A DNA stretch of 57,022 nucleotides from Actinomyces sp. ZJ308 (GCF_011752065.1 NZ_JAAIJY010000023.1:1-57022), one strand, 5' to 3'. Positions 7,641 to 17,148 are shown, counted from the stretch's first letter. The notes: generated from the sequence alone by a model not told the origin. Numbers and translations: made by a program.

Positions 7641-9370
7641 CACAGGTATTCCTGGGCATGCCCCACACGGGCGGATGGCGCACCGACGTCGAGCAGCCTG
7701 AGAACACGCTGCGCTGGGGGCCCACCTTCCCCGAGGGCGCCCACAAGACGCTGGCCAACACCCAGATGCGCCGCAACCTGGGCCACGCCACCCGCACCAT
7801 CCGCTCCAAGCGCGCCCAGCGCGTGGCCGAGATGCCCGACTGGCAGGACCTGCGCGACGCCGCCGAGGCCGTCAAGTTCGAGGTGGCCTCGCGCCTGCCC
7901 GAGCTGCTGGAGCAGTTCGAGGCCAACGTGACCGCGCGCGGCGGCATCGTCCACTGGGCGCGCGACGCCGCCGAGGCCAACCGGATCATCGCAGGCATCA
8001 TCGCCTCCAAGGGCGTCGACGACGTCGTCAAGGTCAAGTCGATGGCCACTCAGGAGACGAACCTCAACGAGTACCTGGCCGACCGGGGCATCACGGCCCA
8101 TGAGACGGACCTGGCCGAGATGATCGTCCAGCTCGCCGACGACATGCCCTCGCACATCGTCGTGCCCGCCATCCACCGCAACCGCTCGGAGGTGCGCGGC
8201 ATCTTCCTGGACCGGATGGACGACGCCCCCGACGACCTCTCCGACGACCCTCAGGAGCTCACGGCCGCGGCCCGCTCCCACCTGCGCAACAAGTTCCTGC
8301 ACGCCTCGGTGGCCGTCTCCGGCACGAACATGGGCGTGGCCGAGACCGGCACGGTCTCCATCTTCGAGTCCGAGGGCAATGGGCGCATGTGCCTGACCCT
8401 GCCGGACACGCTCATCACCCTCATGGGGATCGAGAAGCTGGTGCCCCGCTTCCAGGACGTGGAGATCTTCTCCCAGCTCCTGCCGCGCTCGGCCACCGGC
8501 GAGCGCATGAACCCCTACACCTCCATGTGGACCGGCGTCACCGAGGGCGACGGCCCCAAGGAGTTCCACCTGGTGCTCATGGACAACGGGCGCACCAAGA
8601 CCCTGGCCGACCCGGTGGGCCGCCAGGCGCTGGCCTGCATCCGCTGCGGGTCGTGCATGAACATCTGCCCGGTCTACCAGCACACCGGCGGGCACGCCTA
8701 CGGCTCGGTCTACCCCGGCCCGATCGGCTCGATCCTCACCCCCCAGCTCACCCAGGGGCTGGCCGACGACGACCCGGTCCACACCCTTCCCTTCGCCTCC
8801 TCCCTGTGCGGGGCCTGCGGCGAGGTGTGCCCGGTCAAGATCGACATCCCCACGATCCTCATCCACCTGCGGGCCCGCTCGGTGGACGTCAAGCGCCGCG
8901 CGGTGCCCGACGTGTGGGACGTGGCGATGAACGTCTCGGCGCCGGTGATGTCGAAGAGCTCGCTGTGGGCGGCGGCCTCGGAGACGGTCAAGGCCTCGGC
9001 GCTGCTGGGCGGCAAGGAGGGCAAGATCGGGGCCCTGCCCTTCCCGGCCTCGCTGTGGACCGGGGCGCGCGACCTGCCGGTGGCGCCCTCGGAGACCTTC
9101 CGCCAGTGGTGGCGGCGCACCCACCCCGACGGCGAGACTCCGGTGAACGGGGCCGCCGGCCACCTGTACGACGCCGGCGACGGGTTCCCGGCCGATCCGC
9201 CGCCTCCCGGCGAGGCGGCCACCGGGCCGGTGCCCGGCAGCGCGGCGGCCGACGGCGAGCCCGCCCCGGCCGCGCTGGACGCGCGCTCGGCCATCGTCAA
9301 CCCCGAGCCGGTCGCCCCGGGCACCGCGTCCCAGGCCCCGGCCGGCTCGACCAGTGAGGAGGAGCTGTGA
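7637..9370 (+). CDS. lldF: Lactate utilisation iron-sulfur protein LldF/LutB
   Basis: This is a 577-residue central subunit of the LldEFG lactate oxidation complex. It has an N-terminal LUD-type domain (about residues 60-300, with SGTNMGVAETGTV) and a ferredoxin-type domain with two 4Fe-4S clusters, CIRCGSCMNICPVY and CGACGEVCPVKIDI. The region after about residue 500 is a Pro/Ala/Gly-rich tail of some 75 residues that looks disordered and goes beyond the usual length of about 470-490. It starts at ATG 7637, overlapping lldE by 4 bases, and ends TGATG, sharing one base with the lldG ATG. Confidence 0.93.
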   Translation: MTQVFLGMPHTGGWRTDVEQPENTLRWGPTFPEGAHKTLANTQMRRNLGHATRTIRSKRAQRVAEMPDWQDLRDAAEAVKFEVASRLPELLEQFEANVTARGGIVHWARDAAEANRIIAGIIASKGVDDVVKVKSMATQETNLNEYLADRGITAHETDLAEMIVQLADDMPSHIVVPAIHRNRSEVRGIFLDRMDDAPDDLSDDPQELTAAARSHLRNKFLHASVAVSGTNMGVAETGTVSIFESEGNGRMCLTLPDTLITLMGIEKLVPRFQDVEIFSQLLPRSATGERMNPYTSMWTGVTEGDGPKEFHLVLMDNGRTKTLADPVGRQALACIRCGSCMNICPVYQHTGGHAYGSVYPGPIGSILTPQLTQGLADDDPVHTLPFASSLCGACGEVCPVKIDIPTILIHLRARSVDVKRRAVPDVWDVAMNVSAPVMSKSSLWAAASETVKASALLGGKEGKIGALPFPASLWTGARDLPVAPSETFRQWWRRTHPDGETPVNGAAGHLYDAGDGFPADPPPPGEAATGPVPGSAAADGEPAPAALDARSAIVNPEPVAPGTASQAPAGSTSEEEL

Positions 9371-10020
9371 TGGACGCCAAGTCAGCGATCCTGGCCCGTG
9401 CCCGCGACGCGATCTCGCGGTCCCAGACCCGGCCGGTGGGACCCGTCCCCCGCAACTACATCCGCGCCGGTCAGAACCCTCCGGGCTCCAAGCCCGTGGT
9501 CGACGAGATGATCGAGAAGCTGGAGGACTACTCCGCCGGCGTGATCGTCGCCCCTAAGGACGCGGCGATCCTGGACGCCATCGACGAGCTGCTCGGCGAG
9601 GCGCGCACCGTCGTCGTGCCCGACGGCCTGCCCGAGGTCTACAAGGAGGCGGCCGCCCGCGGTGGGCGCACCGTGGTGGAGGACTCCCGTAAGGCGGCGA
9701 TCGCCACCCTCGACCTCAACGAGATCGACGCCGTGGTGACCTGCTCGCGCGTGGGCGTCTCGATCTCGGGGACGATCATCCTCGACGGCGAGCCCGACCA
9801 GGGCCGCCGGGCCATCTCCCTGGTGCCGGACAAGCACGTCGTGGTCCTGGAGCGCGAGTCGATCGTGCCGACGGTGCCGCAGGCCGTCGACGTCCTGGGC
9901 GAGCACCCCACGCGCCCGATGACCTGGATCGCCGGCGGCTCGGCCACCAGCGACATCGAGCTGGTGCGCGTCAACGGCGTCCACGGCCCGCGCAACCTGC
10001 GCGTCGTCGTAGCGCACTGA
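9370..10020 (+). CDS. lldG: Lactate utilisation protein LldG/LutC (LUD domain)
   Basis: This is a 216-residue third subunit of the LldEFG complex. It is a single LUD domain with the typical glycine-rich SISGTIILDGEPDQGRRAIS stretch, a VPDKHVVV strand, and the end pattern W-AGGSATSDIELVRVNGVHGPR. ATG 9370 is used; a GTG one codon earlier is also possible. The stop of lldF overlaps it by one base. The gene closes the operon. A DeoR-type regulator follows 68 bp later on the same strand and could be cotranscribed. Confidence 0.92.
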   Translation: MDAKSAILARARDAISRSQTRPVGPVPRNYIRAGQNPPGSKPVVDEMIEKLEDYSAGVIVAPKDAAILDAIDELLGEARTVVVPDGLPEVYKEAAARGGRTVVEDSRKAAIATLDLNEIDAVVTCSRVGVSISGTIILDGEPDQGRRAISLVPDKHVVVLERESIVPTVPQAVDVLGEHPTRPMTWIAGGSATSDIELVRVNGVHGPRNLRVVVAH

Positions 10021-10088
10021 GGGCCGTCACTGAGACCGCCTCGAGGCGATCCGGAGACAACGAGGGACCACCGGGAGACACTGGAGAA

Positions 10089-10928
10089 ATGCCCACCAAC
10101 GACCGCCTGACCGGCGCCTGGCCCGCCTCGCAGCGGGAGGCGGGTGCCGGTCGGGCGCGCAACCAGCAGGACGCATCCACCCGGCGGACCGGCATCGTGG
10201 CCCTGGCCCGCGATCGCGGCTCCCTGGCCGTGGCCGACCTGCCCGAGCGCTTCGGGGTCTCCCCCGAGACGATCCGCCGCGACCTGCGCCGCCTGGAGGA
10301 GGCCGGGCAGATCGTGCGAGCCTACGGCTCCATCCGCGCCGTCGACTCCGGCTCCTTCGAGACCGGTCAGCAGGAGCGTGCCGAGCACTCCACGCAGGAG
10401 AAGCTGCGAATCGCCGCCGAGGCCGTGGCCCGCATCGGCCAGGCCAAGACCATCGTCATCGACGAGGGATACCTGCCTCTGCTCATCGGCCGGGCCCTGC
10501 CCACTGATCGCCCACTGACCGTCGTCACCACCGCCCTGCCCACGGCCATGGAGATGGTGGCGGTCCCGAACCTGACCGTCTACGTCGTCGGCGGCCGGCT
10601 GCGGGGCGGGACCTTCGGCGTCGTAGACCACTGGGCCGAGCGAATGCTCGGTGCGATGGAGCCGGACCTGGCCTTCGTCGGCGCCAACGGCGTCACCGAG
10701 GAGGGGTGGCTGACCACGCCCGACCCGGCCGTCGCAGCGATCAAGGAGACGATCATCAGTGTCTCCCGACGCCGGATCTTCGTCGGCGACCACGAGAAGT
10801 TCGGACGCTCCACCTTCACCCGATTCGGACGGGTCCGCGACATGGAGTGCCTCATCACCGGGCGCGAGCTGCGCGAGTCCACCGCCCGACGCTTCGCCGT
10901 CCTCGGCCCCGAGATCGTACGGGTGTAG
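10089..10928 (+). CDS. DeoR/GlpR-family transcriptional regulator
   Basis: This is a 279-residue sugar-phosphate-responsive repressor. The N-terminal DeoR helix-turn-helix reads VADLPERFGVSPETIRRDL-(R)RLEEAG, followed by the conserved GQIVRAYGS wing. The C-terminal domain resembles ISOCOT-type effector binding: TIVIDEGY, VVTTALPTAMEM, GGRLRGGTFG, FVGANGV, and VGDHEKFGRSTF. About 30 extra N-terminal residues are polar. The start is ATG 10089 with GGAG just upstream. Its place between lldG and a polyol transporter/dehydrogenase pair suggests it controls the polyol genes, as DeoR proteins often control adjacent catabolic genes. This is inferred from context. Confidence 0.88.
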   Translation: MPTNDRLTGAWPASQREAGAGRARNQQDASTRRTGIVALARDRGSLAVADLPERFGVSPETIRRDLRRLEEAGQIVRAYGSIRAVDSGSFETGQQERAEHSTQEKLRIAAEAVARIGQAKTIVIDEGYLPLLIGRALPTDRPLTVVTTALPTAMEMVAVPNLTVYVVGGRLRGGTFGVVDHWAERMLGAMEPDLAFVGANGVTEEGWLTTPDPAVAAIKETIISVSRRRIFVGDHEKFGRSTFTRFGRVRDMECLITGRELRESTARRFAVLGPEIVRV

Positions 10929-11318
10929 GCCGCGCTGCGTCTGGGCTGCGGCGGGCCTGCGCGGCCGCACCGTGCGCGGGGCCTTGAGGCACCGGCGACG
11001 GCCCTGTCGGAGACTCCCCACCGAGGCCCGGTCCTCGCACAACAGTCACCGCACGCTCGTCAACCCACCCGCCCCGCACCGGAGGGCGCTTCCAGCATCC
11101 GGACAGGCTCGATCCGTTGAGCCCCACGACCAGCCGTCACGCGGCCCCCTCCGGGGGACGCGCGCCTCAAGAAGCCGACCGTCGCCGGTCGGGAAACGGG
11201 CGCCAACCGGTCACTCGCAGCACGGAAACGGGCTAGGGAGCCACGCGGATCGGCTTCATGCTGGATACAGCGGCCCGCACAAGGGTGTCGGGCCGGGACA
11301 GTCATCGAAAGGGCCGTG
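10929..11318. other. Gene-free stretch upstream of the polyol transporter
   Basis: This is a 390-bp stretch with no credible gene. Frames open here are GC-driven and lack ribosome-binding sites. It probably carries the promoter and leader of the MFS gene. No confident operator, terminator or RNA gene was found. Confidence 0.5.
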
Positions 11319-12641
11319 ATGTCCAGCAGAAATCCAGTCATCACACTCATCCAGAGGACCGGGTTCCCCACAGACCTGGCCGGGGGCTTCCTCGCCGTCA
11401 TCATCTTCGTCATCGGCGACGGCATCGAGGCCGTGTGGATCACCAACTATCTCTCCAGCGAGACGGTCGGCTTCGCCGTCGACTCCGCCTCTCGCATCGT
11501 CACCACCTACGGCGTCATGGTGGCCGTCGCGGCCTTCCTTTCAGGCGCGCTGTGCGACGCGATCGGTCCGCGCAAGGTGATGCTCATCGGAGTGGTCTCC
11601 TTCCTCATCTTCGACGCGCTCTTCATCGCCGTGGCGCTTCCCAGCCAGAACATCGCCCTGGTGTACATCACCTACGGGATGCGCGGCTTCGGCTACCCGA
11701 TGCTCGCCTACGGGTTCCTCACCTGGGTCATGATGGTCACCCCGCCCGAGCGTCAGTCCTCGGCCTCCGGCTGGTTCTGGTTCGCCTTCTCCCTGGGCAT
11801 GCAGATCATCGGCTCCTACCTGTCCGCCCAGATGCTGCCCGTCTTCGGCCACATCGCCACCCTGTGGTTCGGATGGGTGCTGGCCGCCGTCGGAGGCGCC
11901 GCCACGCTGCTGTTCCTGCGAGGGCACGCCTCGGCCTCCCACACCAAGGGGATCTCCGTGCTCACCTCACTGAGCGACGCCGTCTCCGTCCTGTGGCGCC
12001 ACCCCAAGGTCTCCCTGATGGGGATCGTCAAGGTCATCAACCTGGCCGGTCAGTACGGCATGCAGGTCTACTACATCGTCTACCTGCAGAAGGTCTACGG
12101 CATGGAGGAGTCGCGCGCGATCCTGACCTTCACGATCTTCGGGGTCGTCGCGGTCATCGGCGACGTCGTCTGGGGCGTCCTGGGCGATCGCTTCGGCTGG
12201 CGCAACACCCTCCAGTGGGTGGCCACCCCCGTCACCGCCGTGTCCCTGGCCTACCTGTACTTCATCCCGATGGTGGCCGGGCCGAACTTCTGGCTGATCT
12301 CCCTGGGCATGGCCGGAGTCGGCATCGGCCTGAGCGCGCACGTGCCCACCACGCCTCTCATCATGGCCCACGCCAAGGGCGAGACCGGCAACGCCCTGGC
12401 GATCCTCAACTTCGGGGCGGGTCTGGGGACCTTCGTCGGCCCCGGTCTTGTGGCCCTGTTCATCAGCAACGAGAACACGGCGGCCGGCTACCTCGGCCCC
12501 GGCATGGCGCTGGCCGGGATCTACGTCCTGTCCTTCTTCATCCTGTTCTGGCTCAGGCTCCCCGGTAACGCCCGCGTCCTCCACGGCGAGGCCCAGGTGC
12601 ACGACGACGATCCGGAGCCGGCCGGCTCAGCGGCTCACTGA
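11319..12641 (+). CDS. MFS transporter, polyol (ribitol/arabinitol/mannitol) permease-like
   Basis: This is a 440-residue major facilitator protein with about 12 membrane segments. The loop between segments 2 and 3 carries SGALCDAIGPRKVM, the MFS motif A. GMRGFGYPMLAYGFLTWVMM and ASGWFWFAFSLGMQIIGSY resemble the polyol permeases RbtT and DalT, which import ribitol or D-arabinitol with protons. The mannitol/arabinitol dehydrogenase gene 120 bp downstream supports a sugar-alcohol substrate. ATG 11319 was chosen; a GTG one codon upstream is in frame. GAAAGGG lies about 6 bases upstream. The C-terminus is an acidic, Pro-rich tail of about 20 residues. The exact substrate is not settled by sequence. 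Confidence 0.87.
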   Translation: MSSRNPVITLIQRTGFPTDLAGGFLAVIIFVIGDGIEAVWITNYLSSETVGFAVDSASRIVTTYGVMVAVAAFLSGALCDAIGPRKVMLIGVVSFLIFDALFIAVALPSQNIALVYITYGMRGFGYPMLAYGFLTWVMMVTPPERQSSASGWFWFAFSLGMQIIGSYLSAQMLPVFGHIATLWFGWVLAAVGGAATLLFLRGHASASHTKGISVLTSLSDAVSVLWRHPKVSLMGIVKVINLAGQYGMQVYYIVYLQKVYGMEESRAILTFTIFGVVAVIGDVVWGVLGDRFGWRNTLQWVATPVTAVSLAYLYFIPMVAGPNFWLISLGMAGVGIGLSAHVPTTPLIMAHAKGETGNALAILNFGAGLGTFVGPGLVALFISNENTAAGYLGPGMALAGIYVLSFFILFWLRLPGNARVLHGEAQVHDDDPEPAGSAAH

Positions 12642-12761
12642 AGCCCACTGAAGCCCGTCGACGCCCACCGACTGGTGTCACCCGCCGACCCTGACGACAT
12701 TCACTTACTCGTTTCCCACCTTCGCGTTGTTCACTGGTTATGACAGTAGAAAGGAACACCC

Positions 12762-14255
12762 ATGACCACCTCATTGACTGAGTCCCGACTGGCCCCCGAC
12801 TACGACCGCTCCGCCGTCACCACCGGGATCGTCCACATCGGTGTGGGCGGCTTCCACCGCGCCCACCAGGCCGCCTACCTCGACCAGCTCATGCGTCGGC
12901 GGAGCCAGGCCGGCGCCCCGGAAGGAGGATGCCTGGACTGGGGCATCTGCGGCGTCGGCCTGCTGCCCGGGGACGCGCGGATGCGCGACGCCCTGGCCGG
13001 CCAGGACCACCTCTACACCCTGGTCCTCCAGCACCCCGACGGGCAGCACGAGCCGGCGATCATCGGCTCGATCCACGACTACCTCTTCGCCCCCGACGAC
13101 CCCGAGGCCGTCCTGGCCCTCATGAGCGCGCCGGGCACCCGGATCGTCTCGCTGACGGTCACCGAGGGCGGCTACAACGTCGACGACGCCACCGGCGAGT
13201 TCCGCACCTCCAGCCCCGGCGCCGTCCACGACGCCGAGCACCCGGGCGAGCCGACGACGGCCTTCGGCTACATCGTCGAGGCGCTGCGGCGACGTCGGGA
13301 GGCGGGGATCGAGCCGTTCACGGTGATGAGCTGCGACAACCTGCCCGGCAACGGGACGGTGGCGCGCACGGCGGTCGTCTCGCAGGCCGCCATGAGCGAC
13401 CAGGAGCTGGCCGACTGGATCGATGGCAATGTCGCCTTCCCCAGCTGCATGGTCGACCGGATCACCCCGCAGACCACGCAGACGGACATCGCGGAGCTTC
13501 GTCGCGGGCTCGGCGTCGAGGACGCCTGGCCGGTGGTCTGCGAGCCCTTCACCCAGTGGGTGCTCGAGGACGACTTCCCCGCCGGCCGGCCACCCTGGGA
13601 GGAGGTCGGGGTGCAGATGGTCGACGACGTCATCCCCTACGAGCTCATGAAGCTGCGCCTGCTCAACGCCTCCCACCAGGGGCTGGCCCACTGGGGGCGC
13701 CTGCTGGGGATGGAGTTCGCCCACGAGGCCGCTGCGGATACGGACATCGCCGCCTGGGTGCGGGCCTACCTGGAGCGCGAGGCTCGGGCCACGCTGCGCT
13801 CGGTGCCGGGGATCGATCTGGACGACTACGTGGACACGCTCTTCAGGCGCTTCACCAACGAGGCGATCGCGGACACGCTCTTCCGCCTGGCACAGGATGC
13901 CTCCAGCCGGATGCCGAAGTTCGTCCTGGGCACGGTGCGCGACAACCTGACCACCGGCGGGCCGATCCGCCTGGGGACGGCGATGGTGGCCGCGTGGGCG
14001 CTGGGCGAGGAGGGGATCGACGAGAACGGCGAGGAGATCGTCATCGACGACCCGCTGGCCGACGAGCTGGTGCCCCTGGCGGCCGCGCAGAGGGCCGGCC
14101 ACGACACGGCCTTCATCTCCCACGAGGGCGTCTTCGGGGACCTGGCCACCGATGAGCGCTTCCGGCGGACCTTCATCGAGGAGCTGAGCGCCCTGCGCCG
14201 CGAGGGCGCCCGGGCGCGCCTGCGGGCCCTGGCCAGCGGTCCCCGGCAGGCTTAG
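12762..14255 (+). CDS. Mannitol dehydrogenase family protein (mannitol 2- or arabinitol 4-dehydrogenase-like)
   Basis: This is a 497-residue NAD-dependent long-chain polyol dehydrogenase that oxidises a sugar alcohol to a ketose. The N-terminal Rossmann motif is VHIGVGGFHRAHQAAYLD; the family signature SLTVTEGGYN and the CDNLPGNG motif follow. The catalytic pattern MKLRLLNASHQGLAH (Lys, Asn and His near residues 296, 301 and 304) is that of the mannitol dehydrogenase family. The length matches mannitol 2-dehydrogenases (about 490) better than mannitol-1-phosphate dehydrogenases (about 380), so a free, non-phosphorylated polyol is likely. This agrees with a permease rather than a PTS next door. 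A clear GAAAGGA ribosome-binding site precedes ATG 12762. Confidence 0.92.
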   Translation: MTTSLTESRLAPDYDRSAVTTGIVHIGVGGFHRAHQAAYLDQLMRRRSQAGAPEGGCLDWGICGVGLLPGDARMRDALAGQDHLYTLVLQHPDGQHEPAIIGSIHDYLFAPDDPEAVLALMSAPGTRIVSLTVTEGGYNVDDATGEFRTSSPGAVHDAEHPGEPTTAFGYIVEALRRRREAGIEPFTVMSCDNLPGNGTVARTAVVSQAAMSDQELADWIDGNVAFPSCMVDRITPQTTQTDIAELRRGLGVEDAWPVVCEPFTQWVLEDDFPAGRPPWEEVGVQMVDDVIPYELMKLRLLNASHQGLAHWGRLLGMEFAHEAAADTDIAAWVRAYLEREARATLRSVPGIDLDDYVDTLFRRFTNEAIADTLFRLAQDASSRMPKFVLGTVRDNLTTGGPIRLGTAMVAAWALGEEGIDENGEEIVIDDPLADELVPLAAAQRAGHDTAFISHEGVFGDLATDERFRRTFIEELSALRREGARARLRALASGPRQA

Positions 14256-14339
14256 GCGGGCTCGCAGGTCCAGCGGTGCGGTCAGGAACCGGTTCCCTAT
14301 GAGGACGGGCCTCTCAGAACTTCTCGGGAAAGGACAGGT

Positions 14340-15338
14340 ATGCGGGCGATCGTGAGAACCGGCGCCGACGACGCCGGCAGTCGCGACGCCGCCCAGGCCG
14401 GGCCCGGCATGGAGATGCGGGAGGTGCCCGCTCCGCGGCCGGGGCCCGACGAGGCCGTCGTGGAGGTCGTCGCCGTGAGTCTGAACTTCGGGGGCCTGGC
14501 CTACGGGGAGCTGGCCCGGCCGGGCACCGTCCTGGGCGCCGACGGGGTCGGCGTCCTGCTCCACGACCCGAGCGGACGCCTGCCCGCCCGGACCCGGGTG
14601 GCCTTCACCAGCCCTCACGGCACCTGGGCCGAGCGGGCCGTGGTTCCCTGCGACAGCCTCGCGGAGGTTCCGCCCACCGTGAGCGATACCGACGCCGCCG
14701 CCCTGCCCGGGGCCGGGTTGACGGCCCTGCAGGCCGTGGACACGCTTCAGGCCGCGCTGGGCGGGCTGGCCGGCAGGAACGTCCTGGTCACCGGGGCGGC
14801 GGGAGGGGTCGGAGGCTACGCCGTCCAGCTGGCCAAGCGCGCCGGAGCGGCGGTGACGGCCGTTGCCCGCTCGGTCGAGCGTCAGGAGCACGCCAGGAGA
14901 CTCGGCGCCGACCGGGTTGCCGGCTCCGTGGAGGCCGCAGAGGATGCAGGTGCCGCGGGGGCAGACGGGGCTGCGGAGACCGGGACGAACAGCGTCGGCT
15001 TCGACGGGGTGATCGACACGGTCGGCGGGGAGGCGCTCGCGGCCGCCTGTCGGATGGTGGCGCCCGGCGCGCTCATTCTTAATGTGGGCCACGCCTCCGG
15101 CCGGGCGTCTCTCATCGACGTCGAGGCAATGCGGCGTCGTGCGCCGGGGGCCCGGATCGAGGCCTTCGTGTGCACCGATGTCAGCGGGCGGGCGCTGTCG
15201 CGGCTGCTGGCAATGGTGGCGGCCGGTGAGCTCGAGGCCAATGTCGGGCGGACGCGCCCCTGGGGCGAGTACCGACAGGCCGTGCGCGAGCTGCTGGGGC
15301 GGACGTCGGTCGGCAAGACGGTTCTGAGGGTCTCGTGA
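14340..15338 (+). CDS. Quinone oxidoreductase-like MDR-family alcohol dehydrogenase
   Basis: This is a 332-residue NAD(P)-dependent oxidoreductase of the medium-chain dehydrogenase/reductase family. It has an N-terminal GroES-like fold (SLNFGGLAYGEL, VLGADGVGVLL) and a Rossmann fold with VTGAAGGVGGYAVQLAKRAGA. The cysteine clusters of zinc-dependent alcohol dehydrogenases are absent, which points to the quinone-oxidoreductase/enoyl-reductase branch. A 15-residue Ala/Gly insertion follows the second strand pair (around residues 203-217). The gene lies 84 bp after the polyol dehydrogenase, with GGAAAGG upstream. It may be cotranscribed, but its substrate is unknown. Confidence 0.87.
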   Translation: MRAIVRTGADDAGSRDAAQAGPGMEMREVPAPRPGPDEAVVEVVAVSLNFGGLAYGELARPGTVLGADGVGVLLHDPSGRLPARTRVAFTSPHGTWAERAVVPCDSLAEVPPTVSDTDAAALPGAGLTALQAVDTLQAALGGLAGRNVLVTGAAGGVGGYAVQLAKRAGAAVTAVARSVERQEHARRLGADRVAGSVEAAEDAGAAGADGAAETGTNSVGFDGVIDTVGGEALAAACRMVAPGALILNVGHASGRASLIDVEAMRRRAPGARIEAFVCTDVSGRALSRLLAMVAAGELEANVGRTRPWGEYRQAVRELLGRTSVGKTVLRVS

Positions 15339-15353
15339 CGACCCCCGGCAGCC

Positions 15354-15502
15354 GAAACAGGTAGCAGCCCTACCCGGCCGGGGACATTCCGCGCGAACGG
15401 GGACAATTCGGTCTGGGCGGGGACATCTCACGCGAACGGGTGCAGGAATTCCGTCCCCGACGGCGTCGAACGGCCCCGCCCAGCGAGAAAGGTCCCCGGC
15501 CG
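15354..15502. repeat. 149-bp direct repeat, copy 1: symmetric GGGGAC/GTCCCC box array
   Basis: This copy matches 17243-17391 over the same length, with 9 differences in 149 and only 4 in the last 128. Inside, GGGGAC occurs at 15380, 15399 and 15419, and the inverted form GTCCCC at 15453, 15472 (here GGCCCC) and 15492. Spacings are 19 and 20 bp on both sides, so the six boxes are symmetric about 15438. Between boxes the sequence also repeats loosely (CGCGCGAAC, CACGCGAAC, CGTCGAAC). It starts 15 bp after the MDR gene and ends 2 bp before the stop codon of the lipoprotein gene. Confidence 0.85.
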
Positions 15503-15504
15503 GC

Positions 15505-17148
15505 TCAGCTGTCCTTCACAGGGATGTCGGTGAGCCGGTAGGCGTAGTTTCGTCCGTCGTTTCCCTGATGGTCGAGGGTGACGGTGTCGCCTCCAGGATC
15601 GGGCCATGCCACACAGATCTTGGCCGATGCGCCCTCCTTGAGCCCATAGTCGAGGTGGAGCGAGGTGATGGGCCAGTGGGCCTTGGAGCCAGGGGGCTGG
15701 TAGTCGGCGGGGTAGATGTGCTCGCCGTCCCCCAAGAGGGCGAGCCCATCGGCGGCGTACCAGATACCCAGAGCGTTGTCGTCCTCGCCGCGGGCATTGG
15801 ACCACGACTTGGCCGGATCACCCACCCAGACCGAGAGAGCCGTGCCGTTACCGCCGGCTCCGCTGGTGACGAGGAGCTCTCCGAGCAGGAGACCCCCTGC
15901 TCTCGTGACGTGATCGAGCGTGATGGTCGCCTGCGCGCCGGTGGAGGTGGTGAGGGTCAGCCCATCAGGCCCCTTGCCAACCACGTTCTGAGCGCTGGGA
16001 GAGGATGTGGCCGACGAGCTCGACGACGACGGGGAGGTCTTGACACCGCCAGTGGGGGTGAGGGTGATCTCCACGCGCCGGTTGGCGGCCCGGGCCTCGG
16101 GGGTGGTGTCTGCAATGAGCGGCTCGGACTCGCCCTTTCCGGAGACGGAGGACTGCCACTTGTCCAGGCTGGTGATCTGCTCCAGACGGGTCTTGACCGC
16201 ATTGGCGCGCCGCTCGGACAGGGCCTGGTTATAAGCATCGTCCTGGACGTCATCGGTGTGCCCCACAATGGTCAGGCTCCCACCGTCGGGGTACTGGCTC
16301 AGCTGCCCGGCCACGGTCTGCAGCTGAGCCTCGGCCGCCGCAGTCAGATCAGCCGAGTCCGAAGCAAAGGTGACGTCGCTGTTGAGAGTGACGGTGACTC
16401 TCTGAGTGTTCTTGAGAGTACTGGTGGAGCCGTCGAAGGAGCGGCTGTAACGCTCGATCGGCACCGCTCCCTTGTCAGTGGACTCGGCTGCTCGGCTGGG
16501 GTCCGGGGTTGCACGCTCCGCCTCCGTGATGACCTTCTGATCGAACCCGGCCTTGGTGGCCTGGTCCTTGTCAAGGATGCCGACCGTGGCGACCCCGCAG
16601 CAGGGCACGAACACCGTGATCTGGTCTCCGTCGACGAGTCGGAAGAAGACGTAGGAGGTCTCCGAGTCGCCCGGCTTCAGCCCGGAATCCGTTCCGCCCT
16701 CACCCCCAGATCGTCGAGCCCCAAGGCTTCCGAGCACAGTCATCTTCTCGGGGTCGAGGAGCAGGAGCCCACCGATGACGTCCGAGGCCCCGATATAGAG
16801 CCAGGGAGAGAACTCGTTCCTCTCCTCGGCCTCGGAGTAGCTCGTGGTGTCCTCGACGTCCTTGACCGCGGCGTCGTCGGCGGCACGTGTCGCCTTGAGC
16901 GCCAGCATCATCCCCCGGCCCTCGAACCTCACCAGGGGTGAGACCTCGACGGCCACATGCTGGCCCATGACACGGCCGTCCAGCTTCTGCCACTGCATCG
17001 GGTCCGCCGGGGTCCTCATTCCCGTCGCCCCCGAGCCGGAGGCCGAGCTGCCGACTGCCGCCCTTCTCGACGAGCGCGAGCAGGCGGCCACCACAGGAAC
17101 ACCAGCGGCTGCGAGTACCGAGACCGATACGAACAAACGACGACGCAT
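15505..17148 (-). CDS. OmpA-domain lipoprotein, secreted
   Basis: This is a 547-residue exported protein. The N-terminus MRRRLFVSVSVLAAAG ends in a lipobox, VAAC (Cys23), so it should be lipid-anchored on the outer face of the membrane. Residues about 60-240 are a domain I do not recognise, with Cys pairs (FVPCCGVAT). Residues about 250-365 are an OmpA/MotB-type peptidoglycan-binding domain: VTFASDSADL, IVGHTDD, NQALSERRANAV, ANRRVEITLTP. A Ser-rich linker (about 368-390) leads to a C-terminal beta-rich domain of some 155 residues of unknown role. The start is ATG 17148, preceded by GGAGGAGG; the frame stays open into the upstream repeat, but that part is not supported. A lone gene between two 149-bp repeats, it probably binds the cell wall. 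Confidence 0.82.
   Translation of the reverse strand: MRRRLFVSVSVLAAAGVPVVAACSRSSRRAAVGSSASGSGATGMRTPADPMQWQKLDGRVMGQHVAVEVSPLVRFEGRGMMLALKATRAADDAAVKDVEDTTSYSEAEERNEFSPWLYIGASDVIGGLLLLDPEKMTVLGSLGARRSGGEGGTDSGLKPGDSETSYVFFRLVDGDQITVFVPCCGVATVGILDKDQATKAGFDQKVITEAERATPDPSRAAESTDKGAVPIERYSRSFDGSTSTLKNTQRVTVTLNSDVTFASDSADLTAAAEAQLQTVAGQLSQYPDGGSLTIVGHTDDVQDDAYNQALSERRANAVKTRLEQITSLDKWQSSVSGKGESEPLIADTTPEARAANRRVEITLTPTGGVKTSPSSSSSSATSSPSAQNVVGKGPDGLTLTTSTGAQATITLDHVTRAGGLLLGELLVTSGAGGNGTALSVWVGDPAKSWSNARGEDDNALGIWYAADGLALLGDGEHIYPADYQPPGSKAHWPITSLHLDYGLKEGASAKICVAWPDPGGDTVTLDHQGNDGRNYAYRLTDIPVKDS

Noticed and set aside
12771-15431. 886-codon minus-strand ORF
   Set aside because: It is antisense to the polyol dehydrogenase and MDR genes, with no recognisable domain and shadow-frame composition.
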